From CAZPHU01 sp964419255 (GTDB taxonomy: Bacteria > Fibrobacterota > Chitinivibrionia > Chitinivibrionales > CAYFVL01), in contig CAYQOU010000015.1 in assembly GCA_964419255.1 (NCBI GenBank), positions 1 to 64,000 on the forward strand: a stretch of DNA of 64,000 bases, in the 5' to 3' direction. Of the stretch, positions 35,767-44,503 are shown piece by piece. Both the position numbers and the translations under genes were made by a program. How positions within the stretch are numbered: position 1 is the first letter of the stretch; each line of letters opens with the position of its first letter. Under the pieces are notes generated by a model. That model ran no database searches, was not told the origin of the DNA, and saw only the letters and a program-made list of their open reading frames with translations.

Positions 35767-36582
35767 ATGTCTACATTAGATCCATCTACATTTCAACAAA
35801 ACATAAAATTATCCATTTTACTTGCAGAAGATGATCAGGTAACGCGGATATTTATGGAGAAAATCTTACAGAAGCTGGGGTTTGAAGTTTACCTGGCAGC
35901 AAATGGACTGGAAGCATACGAACTTTTTTCGCATCATTGTTTCAATCTTATTTTGATGGATATTCAAATGCCGCGGCTCGATGGCATTGAAGCTGTAAGG
36001 CGTATTCGGCAGCTGGAAAAGCTTACATCCAGCTATACTCCTGTGATCGCATTGTCAGCAAATATTGCAAAATCCAAAGCATGCCTGGAAGCCGGAATGG
36101 ATGGTTTTTTGTCGAAGCCGGTTTCCATACCCGAACTTCAAAAAACTATCCACTGTTTCACGATTCAAAAAAACGAGTCAACGGGTATTAGTGGTGGAAG
36201 AAAGAAAGAGCCATACACATCTCCTGACAACCACCCCTGTCTACAGGAATATGAGCGGGCTTTGAAAGGACTCGCAAATGATCAAGCGTTATTTGAAGAA
36301 CTGTTGAGCATTTTAATGGAAAACTGGGAAGATCTTATTGGTCGTATCAACAAAGCATTTGAGTGTGCGGATTGCGCAGAGGTAGCAAAAGCGTTACATT
36401 CACTTAAAGGATCGACAGGTGTTTTCTGCAACAAAAGTTATTTAGACGATATGACATCATTCATACGGACAGCTCGCGAGGGTGCACTTCCTGATCGTGA
36501 TCGCTGCATGCAAAGAATTTCCCGGGAACATGAATACCTTAAAGCCTTGAAGGATTTTCATGCCAGTCACATGTACCGGTAA
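35767..36582 (+). CDS. Receiver-Hpt phosphorelay protein
   Basis: A 271-residue protein with an N-terminal receiver (LLAEDDQVTR, Asp65 in ILMDIQMPRLDG, LSANIAKS, Lys in LSKPV) and, after a 30-residue linker, an Hpt domain with His211 in KALHSLKGSTGVF. It lacks a kinase core, so it would take phosphate from a hybrid kinase or CheA and relay it on to another receiver. The PVSIPELQ and EAGMDGFLSKP patterns are those of receivers in hybrid sensor kinases. It is the only plus-strand gene of the chemosensory region, with the repeat-bearing regulatory region upstream. Confidence 0.9.
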   Translation: MSTLDPSTFQQNIKLSILLAEDDQVTRIFMEKILQKLGFEVYLAANGLEAYELFSHHCFNLILMDIQMPRLDGIEAVRRIRQLEKLTSSYTPVIALSANIAKSKACLEAGMDGFLSKPVSIPELQKTIHCFTIQKNESTGISGGRKKEPYTSPDNHPCLQEYERALKGLANDQALFEELLSILMENWEDLIGRINKAFECADCAEVAKALHSLKGSTGVFCNKSYLDDMTSFIRTAREGALPDRDRCMQRISREHEYLKALKDFHASHMYR

Positions 36583-36627
36583 CTTTCATGTAAGAGTCAC
36601 CGGATATTGCATTTTTCAACTACGGTT

Positions 36628-36984
36628 TCACACACCAAGCTTTTCTTTCAGTGACTCAGGTGTAAACGGTTTTACTATATAGTTGTTCGCCCCGGCTTTC
36701 AGGGCCTCGACTACCTTGGACTTTTCCGACTCGGATGTACACATGATCACCTTAACATCCTTGAACGCCTGATTGGCCCTGACCTTTTTCAACATGGTAA
36801 TTCCATCCATAACAGGCATGTTCCAGTCGAGAAAAACGACATCAACAGGCATGCTGTCTTCCAGCTGCTTCAAACCCTGTTCTCCATCCCCTGCTTCGAC
36901 GATATCCGAGATTCCCAGGTTTCCTAATTGCGTCTTTTGAATTCTGCGCATTGTTGCCGAATCATCAACAAGTAATATTTTCAT
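36628..36984 (-). CDS. cheY: CheY response regulator
   Basis: The receiver closest to classical CheY, 118 residues: LLVDDSATMRRI, Asp53 in VFLDWNMPVMDG, Thr/Ser in IMCTSES, Lys in IVKPF. The LGNLG...VEAGDGEQGLKQL run matches flagellar-type or CheX-linked CheY proteins. TGGAGG lies 5 bases before the ATG. It follows a cheX gene by 37 bases in the same direction; CheX and CheY would form a phosphatase-target pair. It is convergent with the RR-Hpt gene. Confidence 0.93.
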   Translation of the reverse strand: MKILLVDDSATMRRIQKTQLGNLGISDIVEAGDGEQGLKQLEDSMPVDVVFLDWNMPVMDGITMLKKVRANQAFKDVKVIMCTSESEKSKVVEALKAGANNYIVKPFTPESLKEKLGV

Positions 36985-37021
36985 TGGTCCTCCAGTAAAT
37001 TGACCTATTCACTTTTTTCAG

Positions 37022-37480
37022 TTATGGTGTCTTCAATGACACTTCCATGCAAAAATCCCCTATCGGGGAGGTAAACGGTACTATTATGGTATGTGCCCCG
37101 GTTGGAGAATTTATAATATGGTTTCTTCCTACAATCACGTTTGGCAGCGATATGGATAACCTATATTTGGTAAGATCTTTTTTTGCATATCCGGCGATGA
37201 TATTTGCCAGCTCTCCTATTCCATCCGTCAGCTCCGGACCGATAATTTTTATTTCCATTCCCAGCATGCCGGAAACGACACGCAGAGCGACGATTTTACC
37301 AAAGCTTAATGCGATTGTTCCCTGTGCATTACCGGATAAGCCAATTATTCCGGAGACATCATAGGTCGGATATGGATCTGTTTTCAGAACAATTTTGCCC
37401 GGCTGAATGTCCTTATTAAGCATTGTCTTAAATGTACTTATTGTGGATGATACAAAAGGATTTATATATGAAACATCCAT
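37022..37480 (-). CDS. cheX: CheX chemotaxis phosphatase
   Basis: A 152-residue CheX, more canonical than the copy at 25573-26034. It has the strand pair DVSGIIGLSGNAQGTIALSF, then the catalytic helix DGIGELANIIAGYAK with Glu90 and Asn93, then SLPNVIVG and a final strand pair. It hydrolyses the phosphoaspartate of CheY. GAGGAG precedes the ATG. It lies directly upstream of cheY, consistent with a dedicated shut-off for that receiver. Confidence 0.92.
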   Translation of the reverse strand: MDVSYINPFVSSTISTFKTMLNKDIQPGKIVLKTDPYPTYDVSGIIGLSGNAQGTIALSFGKIVALRVVSGMLGMEIKIIGPELTDGIGELANIIAGYAKKDLTKYRLSISLPNVIVGRNHIINSPTGAHTIIVPFTSPIGDFCMEVSLKTP

Positions 37481-37577
37481 GACTTCTCCTCGGGCCCACA
37501 GTCAGTCAAAGTAATCATTTGCATTATACGTTTATCGCGGGAAGAGTGGCAATACCTTTTTATAACGTTTCTCTCGA

Positions 37578-38954
37578 TTACTGCCTGAAATTATCCGGAT
37601 CGATATTCAGCGCCCGAAGCTTTTTGATCAGATTAGGCCGATGCATACCGGTTGACTTAGCTGCGCGGTTCAGGTTTCCATTGTGCCGCTGTACCAGCCT
37701 GGTGAAAAATTCGTTCTCAAAACGCCTAAGTAGCTCTTCTTTTGCTTTCATATAAGGCATATGTTCCTCTGAGGTGTTTTCAGAAATATCAAGAGCTTCC
37801 TGTATGACGGACATATTAATCCGACGCATCCCTCCGGCAAAATGACACAGCATGGTAACAGCATGTTTAAGCTCCCGTACATTTCCTTCCCACTGCTGAT
37901 TTACCAGAAAAGAAACAGCATCTGCGGTGATTCCGAGAACTTTTTCTTCCCCCGTATTTTCCGCGATAAATGCTTTCACCAGTGTGGGGATGTCTTCTTT
38001 TCGTTTACAGAGAGGTACGGTTTCCATAACCGCACCCTTTAATCTGAAATACAGATCCTGCCTGAATGTTCCGTCACTGATCATGTCTTCAAGATTTCTG
38101 TTGGTTGCGGAAACGATCCGGATATCAGCTTTCCGGGTATGGTTTTCCCCTATCCTTCTGTATTCTCCCGTATCCAGCACACGAAGCAGCTTCGCCTGCA
38201 TATCCAGCGAAAGCTCCCCCACCTCGTCCAGAAAGAGGGTCGATGATTGCGCACTGGCTATGATCCCATGTTTTGCTATTTCCGCGCCGGTGAAAGCCCC
38301 ACGCGTATACCCGAAGAACTCAGCCTCTTCCAGATGCCGGGGGATTGCCGCACAATTAATCGTTATCATCGGCCGGGCGCGTCTGCTGCCGCACCGATGT
38401 ATAGCGTTTGCGACAAGCTCCTTGCCTGTTCCCGACGGTCCGCTGATAAGCACAGGAAACTCTCCCGGACCAAGTCTTCTGATTTCCTCTCTCAGCCTTA
38501 TCGTGTATGGTGAATTACCGATAATACCCAGATTATCTTTGTCGGTGATAAACTCATCTTGTTGTGGATGATTAGAGACCTTCTCCAGTGCGGCAAGAAC
38601 GGAAAAACGCAACTGCCGGGCAGTAAATGGTTTCGTCAAAAAGTTTGCATCGAGTTGATCAGCATACTTTATATGGTCAACTTCTGGATACCCGGTAACG
38701 ATGATAATTGCCGCACGGGCATATTTTCTACTGACCGCCTTGGCCAACTCTATACCGGACTCCTTTTCAAATCGTATGTCTGTGATAAGTACATCGCATG
38801 ATTTATTCTCGATTTTTTTTAAGGCCTCACCACAGCTATGCGCCGCTATCACGTCCCATTGTTCATTGAAAAGAGCCTCGCACATAAACTCGCGCATGGC
38901 ATCTTCATCGTCGACAACTAAAATTGTTTTTATATTCGTAAACTCGGCAGACAT
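37578..38954 (-). CDS. NtrC-family sigma-54 response regulator
   Basis: A 458-residue transcription activator. The receiver has ILVVDDEDAM and Asp59 in LITDIRFEKESG (Lys in FLTKPF). The AAA+ domain has Walker A SGPSGTGKE, the sigma-54 contact loop GAFTGA (in YTRGAFTGAEI), Walker B TLFLDEVGEL and the arginine-finger region FRQDLYFRLKG. A C-terminal Fis-type helix-turn-helix follows (LNRAAKSTGMHRPNLIKKL). The upstream open frame to 39179 is not part of the gene; the receiver starts at ATG 38954, whose ribosome site is weak. It links the phosphorelay cluster to sigma-54 promoters. Its target genes are not evident. Confidence 0.93.
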   Translation of the reverse strand: MSAEFTNIKTILVVDDEDAMREFMCEALFNEQWDVIAAHSCGEALKKIENKSCDVLITDIRFEKESGIELAKAVSRKYARAAIIIVTGYPEVDHIKYADQLDANFLTKPFTARQLRFSVLAALEKVSNHPQQDEFITDKDNLGIIGNSPYTIRLREEIRRLGPGEFPVLISGPSGTGKELVANAIHRCGSRRARPMITINCAAIPRHLEEAEFFGYTRGAFTGAEIAKHGIIASAQSSTLFLDEVGELSLDMQAKLLRVLDTGEYRRIGENHTRKADIRIVSATNRNLEDMISDGTFRQDLYFRLKGAVMETVPLCKRKEDIPTLVKAFIAENTGEEKVLGITADAVSFLVNQQWEGNVRELKHAVTMLCHFAGGMRRINMSVIQEALDISENTSEEHMPYMKAKEELLRRFENEFFTRLVQRHNGNLNRAAKSTGMHRPNLIKKLRALNIDPDNFRQ

Positions 38955-39255
38955 ATCGTGAATAGACCTGGTATATGATTCGCATGTATGAAACAATATC
39001 AAAGAAGTATTTAATTTTATTGCATTTGGACCCAAAATGCAATTAAAATCTACAAAAAACTGTCTTGCCGTGTCAGAAGGCCGGAATGAATCGATTCGCC
39101 TGAATTCATTGGCTATGAGCGGACGAGTCACCCAACCACTTGAGAGAAAAGGGGTGAAACGATCTTGAAATGCTCCCATGGTTTTGCAAGAATGCTGAAT
39201 CTCTCATGTATCAAGAGATATGCAAATCGCCGCAAGTAAATTGCTCAGTTCCGGC
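38955..39255. other. Intergenic region, no feature seen
   Basis: These 301 bases lie between the start of the NtrC-type regulator and the stop of the HDOD gene, both on the minus strand. The NtrC frame stays open through it without a domain or ribosome site. I see no terminator or clear promoter hexamers. Confidence 0.3.
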
Positions 39256-40146
39256 TCAGATAAAAGGAAGTTCCTGCTTGCTGGAGGGAGGATCGAGTGA
39301 TAGAATCATATCAGTTTTATCGACTTCTTTTTCCACCATCTCGAAAAGAATCGGAACCATATCATGGGAAATGCCGATGCTTTCCCAGATCTCGTCTCCC
39401 AGCTTTTCTGTGGCGCCTTCAAATGAGCCCAGTCGGCCGTTGCAAAGCACGTATTCGGCTATTGAGGTGATGTAGGTGATGTATCGATAATTCTGGGGAC
39501 AACGCTCCGGTTCGTGATGATACCGAACCGCGGCTATCGCCGATGGTGATAGCTTCCAGAACTCCAGCAATGCACTACCGACCATCGCATGCGTCTCCCT
39601 CTTGAGAATATCACTTTCAGCCTGTAAAAAAGATTTCTCTTCCGATAGAGCCTGATGGAAAATGCGGGAAAACTGTTCATGAAAAAACTGATCCTCGATA
39701 AGAATTCCAATATCATGAATAAGACCACAGATAAAAAGATTTTGCTGCTGCGTCTGATTTGCTTCCGCGGTGGCCATATCCGCAATTATCGAGGTGAGAT
39801 TTGCGGCGCATAGAGAATGGCGCCAGAATTCCTTATGATTGAGTTGGTGCTTCTGGTTGGGAAAGCTGCGGATAAGGCTGACCGCCTGAGAGATGTTGCG
39901 CACCTCATTGAACCCGAGTCGTGCGACCGCCAGGGCAACGTTGGAAATGCGGCGATTGCTCGGACCATAGAATGAGGAATTGGCCACCTTGAGTATCTTT
40001 GAAGCAAGCGGGGGATCCTGCTCAATTATCCTGGCCAACATCGAAGCATCGCTGGTATCACTCTGGATAAGCGATTGAATTTTCAGTACCACCTCCGGCA
40101 ACGTCGGCAGGTCCGGAATTTGTCTCAACTGAGCAAGTATGCTCAT
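39256..40146 (-). CDS. HDOD domain signalling protein
   Basis: A 296-residue protein consisting of an HDOD domain, an HD-related helical domain without the full metal-binding set. Signature parts are LPTLPEVVLKIQSLI, LARIIEQDPPLASKILKVANSSFYG, and the FWRHSLCAANLTSIIAD and GLIHDIGILI segments. The HD-like IHDIG is present but other ligands are not obvious. Members take part in c-di-GMP, stress or two-component signalling. GGAGAAGG gives a good start. It follows the reductase gene by 16 bases, so it is the last gene of the lipid operon, and it lies next to the sigma-54 activator. Confidence 0.9.
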   Translation of the reverse strand: MSILAQLRQIPDLPTLPEVVLKIQSLIQSDTSDASMLARIIEQDPPLASKILKVANSSFYGPSNRRISNVALAVARLGFNEVRNISQAVSLIRSFPNQKHQLNHKEFWRHSLCAANLTSIIADMATAEANQTQQQNLFICGLIHDIGILIEDQFFHEQFSRIFHQALSEEKSFLQAESDILKRETHAMVGSALLEFWKLSPSAIAAVRYHHEPERCPQNYRYITYITSIAEYVLCNGRLGSFEGATEKLGDEIWESIGISHDMVPILFEMVEKEVDKTDMILSLDPPSSKQELPFI

Positions 40147-40162
40147 TACCTTCTCCCGTTTC

Positions 40163-41326
40163 TTATCTGAAAAGTGTAATCACACGTAAAAGGGATAAGG
40201 GATGACGGGCAAAGACACGCGTAAACACTCTCAAATACCCCATTTTATCCGATTCTACATTTTTCATCGACTCTGCAATCTTATCCAGCTCGGCATCCTT
40301 AAATCTGAGCAGCAGATTTTTCAGCTTATGGGTTCGGCGCTGCTGTCTGCCAAAAGTTTTCGCCCATTGTCTTTCATACTCAATAAGCCTGGAAACATTG
40401 GGGGTCCCATCTTCCCAGGCAGATGCGGCAGCCTTGCCCGCCAGGGTCCCCGCGTGTAACGCATAGGCAATTCCTCCCCCCGTCAGACAACTCACCTGCC
40501 GCGCCGCATCCCCTACTATCATGATACCGTCTCGGACCAAAGGTTTCAACCACGGCGCCACCGGTACTCCTCCGCAATGCAAATCGGTGAGCTCAGCACC
40601 CGGAAGATGCTCATCCAAAAACAGACGCAGAAGTTCACGAGCCTTGCCTGGTGTGCTGTATGTTCCTAAAACACCTAATCCAACATTAGCATATCCTTTT
40701 CCCCGGGGAAAAATCCAGAGATATCCTCCGGGAGCGACTTTTTTGCCCGTGTAGAACCTGATATAGCCGTCCTCGAGACTGGCATGCCGCACCCGACAAA
40801 AGGCGCAACTGTCGATATCACTAAGCGATAAGGCGGTATTCCATCCCAGATCGCGTGCCAGGCGTGATTCCACCCCATCGGCGATAATGATTACAGGAGC
40901 CACGAAATCGCCCCTCGGCGTCTCACACCGGTAGAGGGAAGCAGATTCCTTGCGGATGCTGTGCACCGGCATCTTTGTCATCAATCGAGCTCCGGATTGA
41001 ACCGCATCCGATGCCAGCTCGGCATCCATTACCGTCCGATCGATAATAAAGCTTTCGTCGATATCTTTCAGATCGATACTGATCCCCGCAGGTGAATACA
41101 TCCGTATATGCTGTATCCGGGATAACACCCATTGATCCCTGACCGGCAGGCTTAAGGTTAGCCCCTTATACCCGATACCTTCCCCACATCGAACCGGTAC
41201 CCCGACCCGCTCTTTGCGCTCCAGCACCAGCACCTCACGCCCCCCCGCCGCGGCATGCTTTGCAGCCATCGCCCCGCCGGGCCCTGCTCCGATAACGATT
41301 ATATCTGCTTTTTTTTCAGCATTCAT
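40163..41326 (-). CDS. Geranylgeranyl reductase family protein, archaeal type
   Basis: A flavoenzyme of 387 residues that saturates isoprenoid double bonds. It has the FAD Rossmann motif VIGAGPGGAMAAKHAA, then RVGVPVRCGEGIGYKG, the segment with a redox-relevant Cys shared with archaeal geranylgeranyl reductases, then CAFCRVRHA, PGGYLWIFPRGKGYANVGLG (the substrate-tunnel motif YxWxFP) and the second FAD motif GIMIVGDAARQVSCLTGGGI. These match the archaeal digeranylgeranylglycerophospholipid reductase group better than plant/bacterial ChlP, which is a judgement from motif memory. It lies 18 bases after a ferredoxin gene and in the same operon as two UbiA enzymes. The start has only a weak ribosome site. 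Confidence 0.88.
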   Translation of the reverse strand: MNAEKKADIIVIGAGPGGAMAAKHAAAGGREVLVLERKERVGVPVRCGEGIGYKGLTLSLPVRDQWVLSRIQHIRMYSPAGISIDLKDIDESFIIDRTVMDAELASDAVQSGARLMTKMPVHSIRKESASLYRCETPRGDFVAPVIIIADGVESRLARDLGWNTALSLSDIDSCAFCRVRHASLEDGYIRFYTGKKVAPGGYLWIFPRGKGYANVGLGVLGTYSTPGKARELLRLFLDEHLPGAELTDLHCGGVPVAPWLKPLVRDGIMIVGDAARQVSCLTGGGIAYALHAGTLAGKAAASAWEDGTPNVSRLIEYERQWAKTFGRQQRRTHKLKNLLLRFKDAELDKIAESMKNVESDKMGYLRVFTRVFARHPLSLLRVITLFR

Positions 41327-41344
41327 TCGATTACTCGTTTTTTG

Positions 41345-41518
41345 TTAGTCCCTCAGACTCAATGCAGCAAAGGGGCACACCCTGACACACTTTGCACAGG
41401 CAATACACCGCTGCTGATCGACTGCCAGCTTTTCTGTTAGTATCAGAGCGTTTCCCGTACAGACACTAATACATGTGCCGCATTCATCACATTTTGTATA
41501 CTCAATTTGAAGTTTCAA
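41345..41518 (-). CDS. 2[4Fe-4S] ferredoxin
   Basis: A bacterial-type ferredoxin of 57 residues with two cluster motifs, CDECGTCISVC and CIACAKCVRVCP; each supplies three clustered cysteines plus a remote one. The start is probably TTG at 41518: GAGGAG lies seven bases upstream of it, while the first in-frame ATG (41533) is part of that Shine-Dalgarno stretch. It overlaps the end of the TPR gene and is followed after 18 bases by the geranylgeranyl reductase, to which it very likely donates electrons (ferredoxins serve this role for archaeal reductases). Confidence 0.88.
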   Translation of the reverse strand: MKLQIEYTKCDECGTCISVCTGNALILTEKLAVDQQRCIACAKCVRVCPFAALSLRD

Positions 41519-42524
41519 TCGATAACTCCTCATTTATTTTGCGGGCCCGTTTGCATAGTTTGTGGTCTTTCTGATTCCCAGTACACAGATCGTTACAGAT
41601 ATAACGGGCAGCCTGAAGTGTTTTGGCTCTGTCTCCAATCAGTTCAAATTGATCGAGCCGGTGCATGCTTGTAACAATCGCATTATGACCGCCCCGGTGG
41701 TGGCGCTCGTAAGATTTTGCCAGGCTTGCGTATACATCTGCCGCCTTTTTGAACTTCTTGCGGGATTCAAAATATCTGGCCTTGCTCCAAAGCACAAACC
41801 TGCTGTCAGGGAATCTCTCCAGCAGCGAGTTGGTCGTCTCGACAGCATCATCCCATCTTTTTTCTTCCGTATAGATATCGATCAGAGCCATTTGGGCAGC
41901 ATCGGCAACAATTGTCCCCTTTTCGGCAGCAGTTTCCAGCTTGCGTATCCCTTCCATCTTATCGCCCGGATACCAGAACAGAACCATCCAAAGCTTCTTG
42001 CGAAGCTCCGATTTTGCATATTCATAAAGCCCAAGAAAGAAATCGGCATCATAGTTTTGTGGATCGATCTTCTTTGCCTTCTTGAGGTCTTTCATTGCAT
42101 CCAGTCCCGTCGACATTGCCTTAAAGTACTTTTCCTGCCGAAGGTAATAAGTGGCGTATGAGGCGTTGGCAAAACCTCGCATGGTAAAAAAATAACTGCC
42201 CGGCCGACCTTTATTTTGAGCACTGTTTAATATTTTCATGCATGAAAGATAGGTTTGTTCGAATAGAGTGCTGTCCATAATCATGTCATAATCGAGATCT
42301 CTGAGACCGATTGCCATCAGCTTCATGACGTATCCCACAGGCTCATCGGTCCTGCGACTGATGACGGTGTCGGACAACGCAAGCGCCGATTCGAACTGAC
42401 AGTTCACTATATGACCCACGATCCTGGATGCAGAGGTCTGCACATCCGCGGAAACAGATAAAGCAGTGGCTGTTGTGGCAGCCCAGATACAAACGGTTAA
42501 TACTTTACAAATTTTCAGAAGCAT
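41502..42524 (-). CDS. Secreted TPR-repeat protein
   Basis: A 340-residue protein with a signal peptide (MLLKICKVLTVCIWAATTAT, cleavage probably after SVSA) and helical TPR-like repeats. The clearest are around 125-175 (ASYATYYLRQEKYFKAMSTG, LKKAKKIDPQNYDADFFLGL) and 205-280 (ALIDIYTEEKRWDDAVETTN, ARYFESRKKFKKAADVYASL). It probably acts in the periplasm as a binding scaffold. It overlaps UbiA-2 by 20 bases and the ferredoxin by 17, so it is translationally embedded in the lipid operon. A periplasmic TPR protein there might help handle the lipid product; this is inference. No enzyme motif is seen. Confidence 0.8.
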   Translation of the reverse strand: MLLKICKVLTVCIWAATTATALSVSADVQTSASRIVGHIVNCQFESALALSDTVISRRTDEPVGYVMKLMAIGLRDLDYDMIMDSTLFEQTYLSCMKILNSAQNKGRPGSYFFTMRGFANASYATYYLRQEKYFKAMSTGLDAMKDLKKAKKIDPQNYDADFFLGLYEYAKSELRKKLWMVLFWYPGDKMEGIRKLETAAEKGTIVADAAQMALIDIYTEEKRWDDAVETTNSLLERFPDSRFVLWSKARYFESRKKFKKAADVYASLAKSYERHHRGGHNAIVTSMHRLDQFELIGDRAKTLQAARYICNDLCTGNQKDHKLCKRARKINEELSIETSN

Positions 42525-43491
42525 GGCCGGCGGGATCTAAAGAAGGATACAAAACTCCATGGCGAAAACGAAAATACAGCCATGTACATAATAATATAGC
42601 TCCTGACGGAGCAATAAAAACAGGATAGACCAGTGCCGAAATTATCATTAGTGCGGTACCGCCTATTTTGTAGCTTAGCTCCAGCATCCGATCCTGTTTT
42701 TTCATCGGATAGGCCGCATACCAGGGAAAAGCTGCCAGTCCGGCAGCTACTCCAATCCAATCTTCGCGAAAAAAGGCAACGACAGCGGCTGCGAATACCA
42801 TCATCCAGGCCAGCCAATGCGCCCTCATTTTCCCCAACAGAACCGCAGTGGTGATTTTTCCCTCCATTTTATCGCCATACATATCCGGAATGGTTGAACT
42901 TATTGAGCCTGCACACATTAACAGAAAATAGGGTACGGCAGTAAGGAAAAATGAAGCGGAAAAGAAAGACTGGCCCGCAATATGCCACCCGGCGGCAAAT
43001 GCGACGATTCCATAGCCGGTAGCGTTTGAAATAAAATCAAAAAAAGGCCGGCCTGTAAAATAGAAAGGGCCAAAACAATACACATACCCCAAAACGATTG
43101 CCGCACACGAAAGCATCATCAGTTCGGTAGAATACAAGACGGAAGAAATGATAGAGAAAAGGCCATAGAAAAGCGCGCTCCACCATGCATTGTTTTTTTT
43201 TATTCCAGTTTTGACCAGAAGGGGAAAACCACCATTGTTTTGATCGACCGAATAGTCCTCTATCTGATTTAGAACATAGACCGCGGCAACCGAAAGTGAG
43301 AATAACAACATTGGCATAAAATCAGCCATCGAGCGGGTGGATAATCCCGAAAAAAAACTTTTTCCCCCGATAGCCCTCCCATGCGCATACCCAAGAGCCG
43401 AAAAGCCCCATACAGGCACAAGCAGAAGGGGCCGTGCCAAGAACAGATAATCGAGAATATTAGTTTTTTCTGTATGTATTTTCTTTTTCAC
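42505..43491 (-). CDS. UbiA-family prenyltransferase 2
   Basis: A 328-residue membrane prenyltransferase with 8-9 predicted helices. The two Mg-diphosphate motifs are LNQIEDYSVDQNNGG (N-x3-D-x3-D) and PDMYGDKMEGKITT (D-x3-D). Its start is GTG 43491, overlapping the stop of UbiA-1 as GTGA; a longer open frame upstream lies inside UbiA-1 and is not real. UbiA enzymes join a polyprenyl diphosphate to an aromatic, heme or glycerol-lipid acceptor. The position with a paralogue, an archaeal-type reductase and ferredoxin suggests glycerol ether lipid or another saturated prenyl lipid. The acceptor is not readable from the sequence. Confidence 0.87.
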   Translation of the reverse strand: MKKKIHTEKTNILDYLFLARPLLLVPVWGFSALGYAHGRAIGGKSFFSGLSTRSMADFMPMLLFSLSVAAVYVLNQIEDYSVDQNNGGFPLLVKTGIKKNNAWWSALFYGLFSIISSVLYSTELMMLSCAAIVLGYVYCFGPFYFTGRPFFDFISNATGYGIVAFAAGWHIAGQSFFSASFFLTAVPYFLLMCAGSISSTIPDMYGDKMEGKITTAVLLGKMRAHWLAWMMVFAAAVVAFFREDWIGVAAGLAAFPWYAAYPMKKQDRMLELSYKIGGTALMIISALVYPVFIAPSGAILLCTWLYFRFRHGVLYPSLDPAGHASENL

Positions 43492-44477
43492 TGCGCTTTG
43501 AAAGTCGGATATTCTATACTGAAACGCCAACGATAATAGAGTCGGCTGAGAAAAAAGGTAAAGATAATCAGAATTCCATACATGGGTGTAAAAGCGGTCA
43601 CAGATGCGGTTAACAGGAAAACCGGCCACTTGAATGCTCTGAACGCCTGTTGTTTTTCGGGACGAAATATCAACGATATGAATAGAGCAAGGCTGATAAC
43701 TGTCGGCACAACCATGACCCATGCATTATACGGTAAGTAAAAGGAAATAACAAGGGTTGCGGCACAAAGCAGAGCCGCCGAAAATGCCGTCCATCGCTGA
43801 CCGTACAAAACGGCGAAAGTTTTTTTCCCAACCTTCTCATCCCCTTCCATATCGGCGATAGTGGTAGTGATATACACTGCTGCATTTGCCAGCCCAGGAG
43901 ATAGGGAACTCAGAAGGGCGGCGTCTAAAGAAGCGGTAGATTCGGGAAGAACAAAACGGGCCGTATACCAGCCTACCAGATAAGTTATTATCCCATGCCC
44001 CGCCAGATTCGCAAACATCCCTCCCCAGGCTCTGTTTTTCAGTGATGCGGGGGGAAGATTATACAGGATTCCAAGAACCATTCCCAATCCATACAGAAGC
44101 GCCATCCACAAATCGAAGAACAGCACGGCAATCAGCATCCCCCCTGTAGCGCATAGCAGGGCCACAATCCAGGCACCCCTGATTGAAATGATTCCATTTG
44201 GAAGGAGAAAAAGCTTTCCATTCAGCCTGTCACTTTCGATGTCCACGATCTGATTAACCACATAAATGGAGGCGACGATAAGAGAAAAACCTATCAGCGA
44301 TATCCAAAGAAAGCTCTCCTGAGCCCACAAAATGCACTCCGGAGTAAACGTACCTCCCACACACACCTGACTGTTACTCGTAGCCCAGCCCAAAACCAGT
44401 ATTGTCCATACGGGAGCAAGTAAGGGAAAACGAAGCAGGAAAAAACAATCGATCAATTTTATCAGCAGTTTGGACAT
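43488..44477 (-). CDS. UbiA-family prenyltransferase 1
   Basis: A 329-residue paralogue of the next gene, with the same length and helix pattern. Its metal motifs are VNQIVDIESDRLNGK and ADMEGDEKVGKKTFA. The first motif, followed by LFLLPNGIIS, is closer to canonical UbiA than that of copy 2 and recalls the DRxN...RPLPSG pattern with the Arg-Pro replaced. It lies 26 bases after the PHP gene and is coupled to UbiA-2 by a 4-base overlap. Tandem UbiA genes of equal length may act on two successive acceptors or form a heteromer; neither has been tested. Confidence 0.87.
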   Translation of the reverse strand: MSKLLIKLIDCFFLLRFPLLAPVWTILVLGWATSNSQVCVGGTFTPECILWAQESFLWISLIGFSLIVASIYVVNQIVDIESDRLNGKLFLLPNGIISIRGAWIVALLCATGGMLIAVLFFDLWMALLYGLGMVLGILYNLPPASLKNRAWGGMFANLAGHGIITYLVGWYTARFVLPESTASLDAALLSSLSPGLANAAVYITTTIADMEGDEKVGKKTFAVLYGQRWTAFSAALLCAATLVISFYLPYNAWVMVVPTVISLALFISLIFRPEKQQAFRAFKWPVFLLTASVTAFTPMYGILIIFTFFLSRLYYRWRFSIEYPTFKAQ

Positions 44478-44503
44478 ATGTTCAATTCGTTATGGGGTTA
44501 GGT

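Noticed and set aside
38955..39179. N-terminal extension of the NtrC-type regulator
   Set aside because: The sequence has no family pattern, and the receiver starts at the next Met.
43492..43722. Extended N-terminus of UbiA-2
   Set aside because: It lies wholly inside UbiA-1; the GTGA overlap at 43488-43491 gives a natural coupled start at the beginning of the family sequence.
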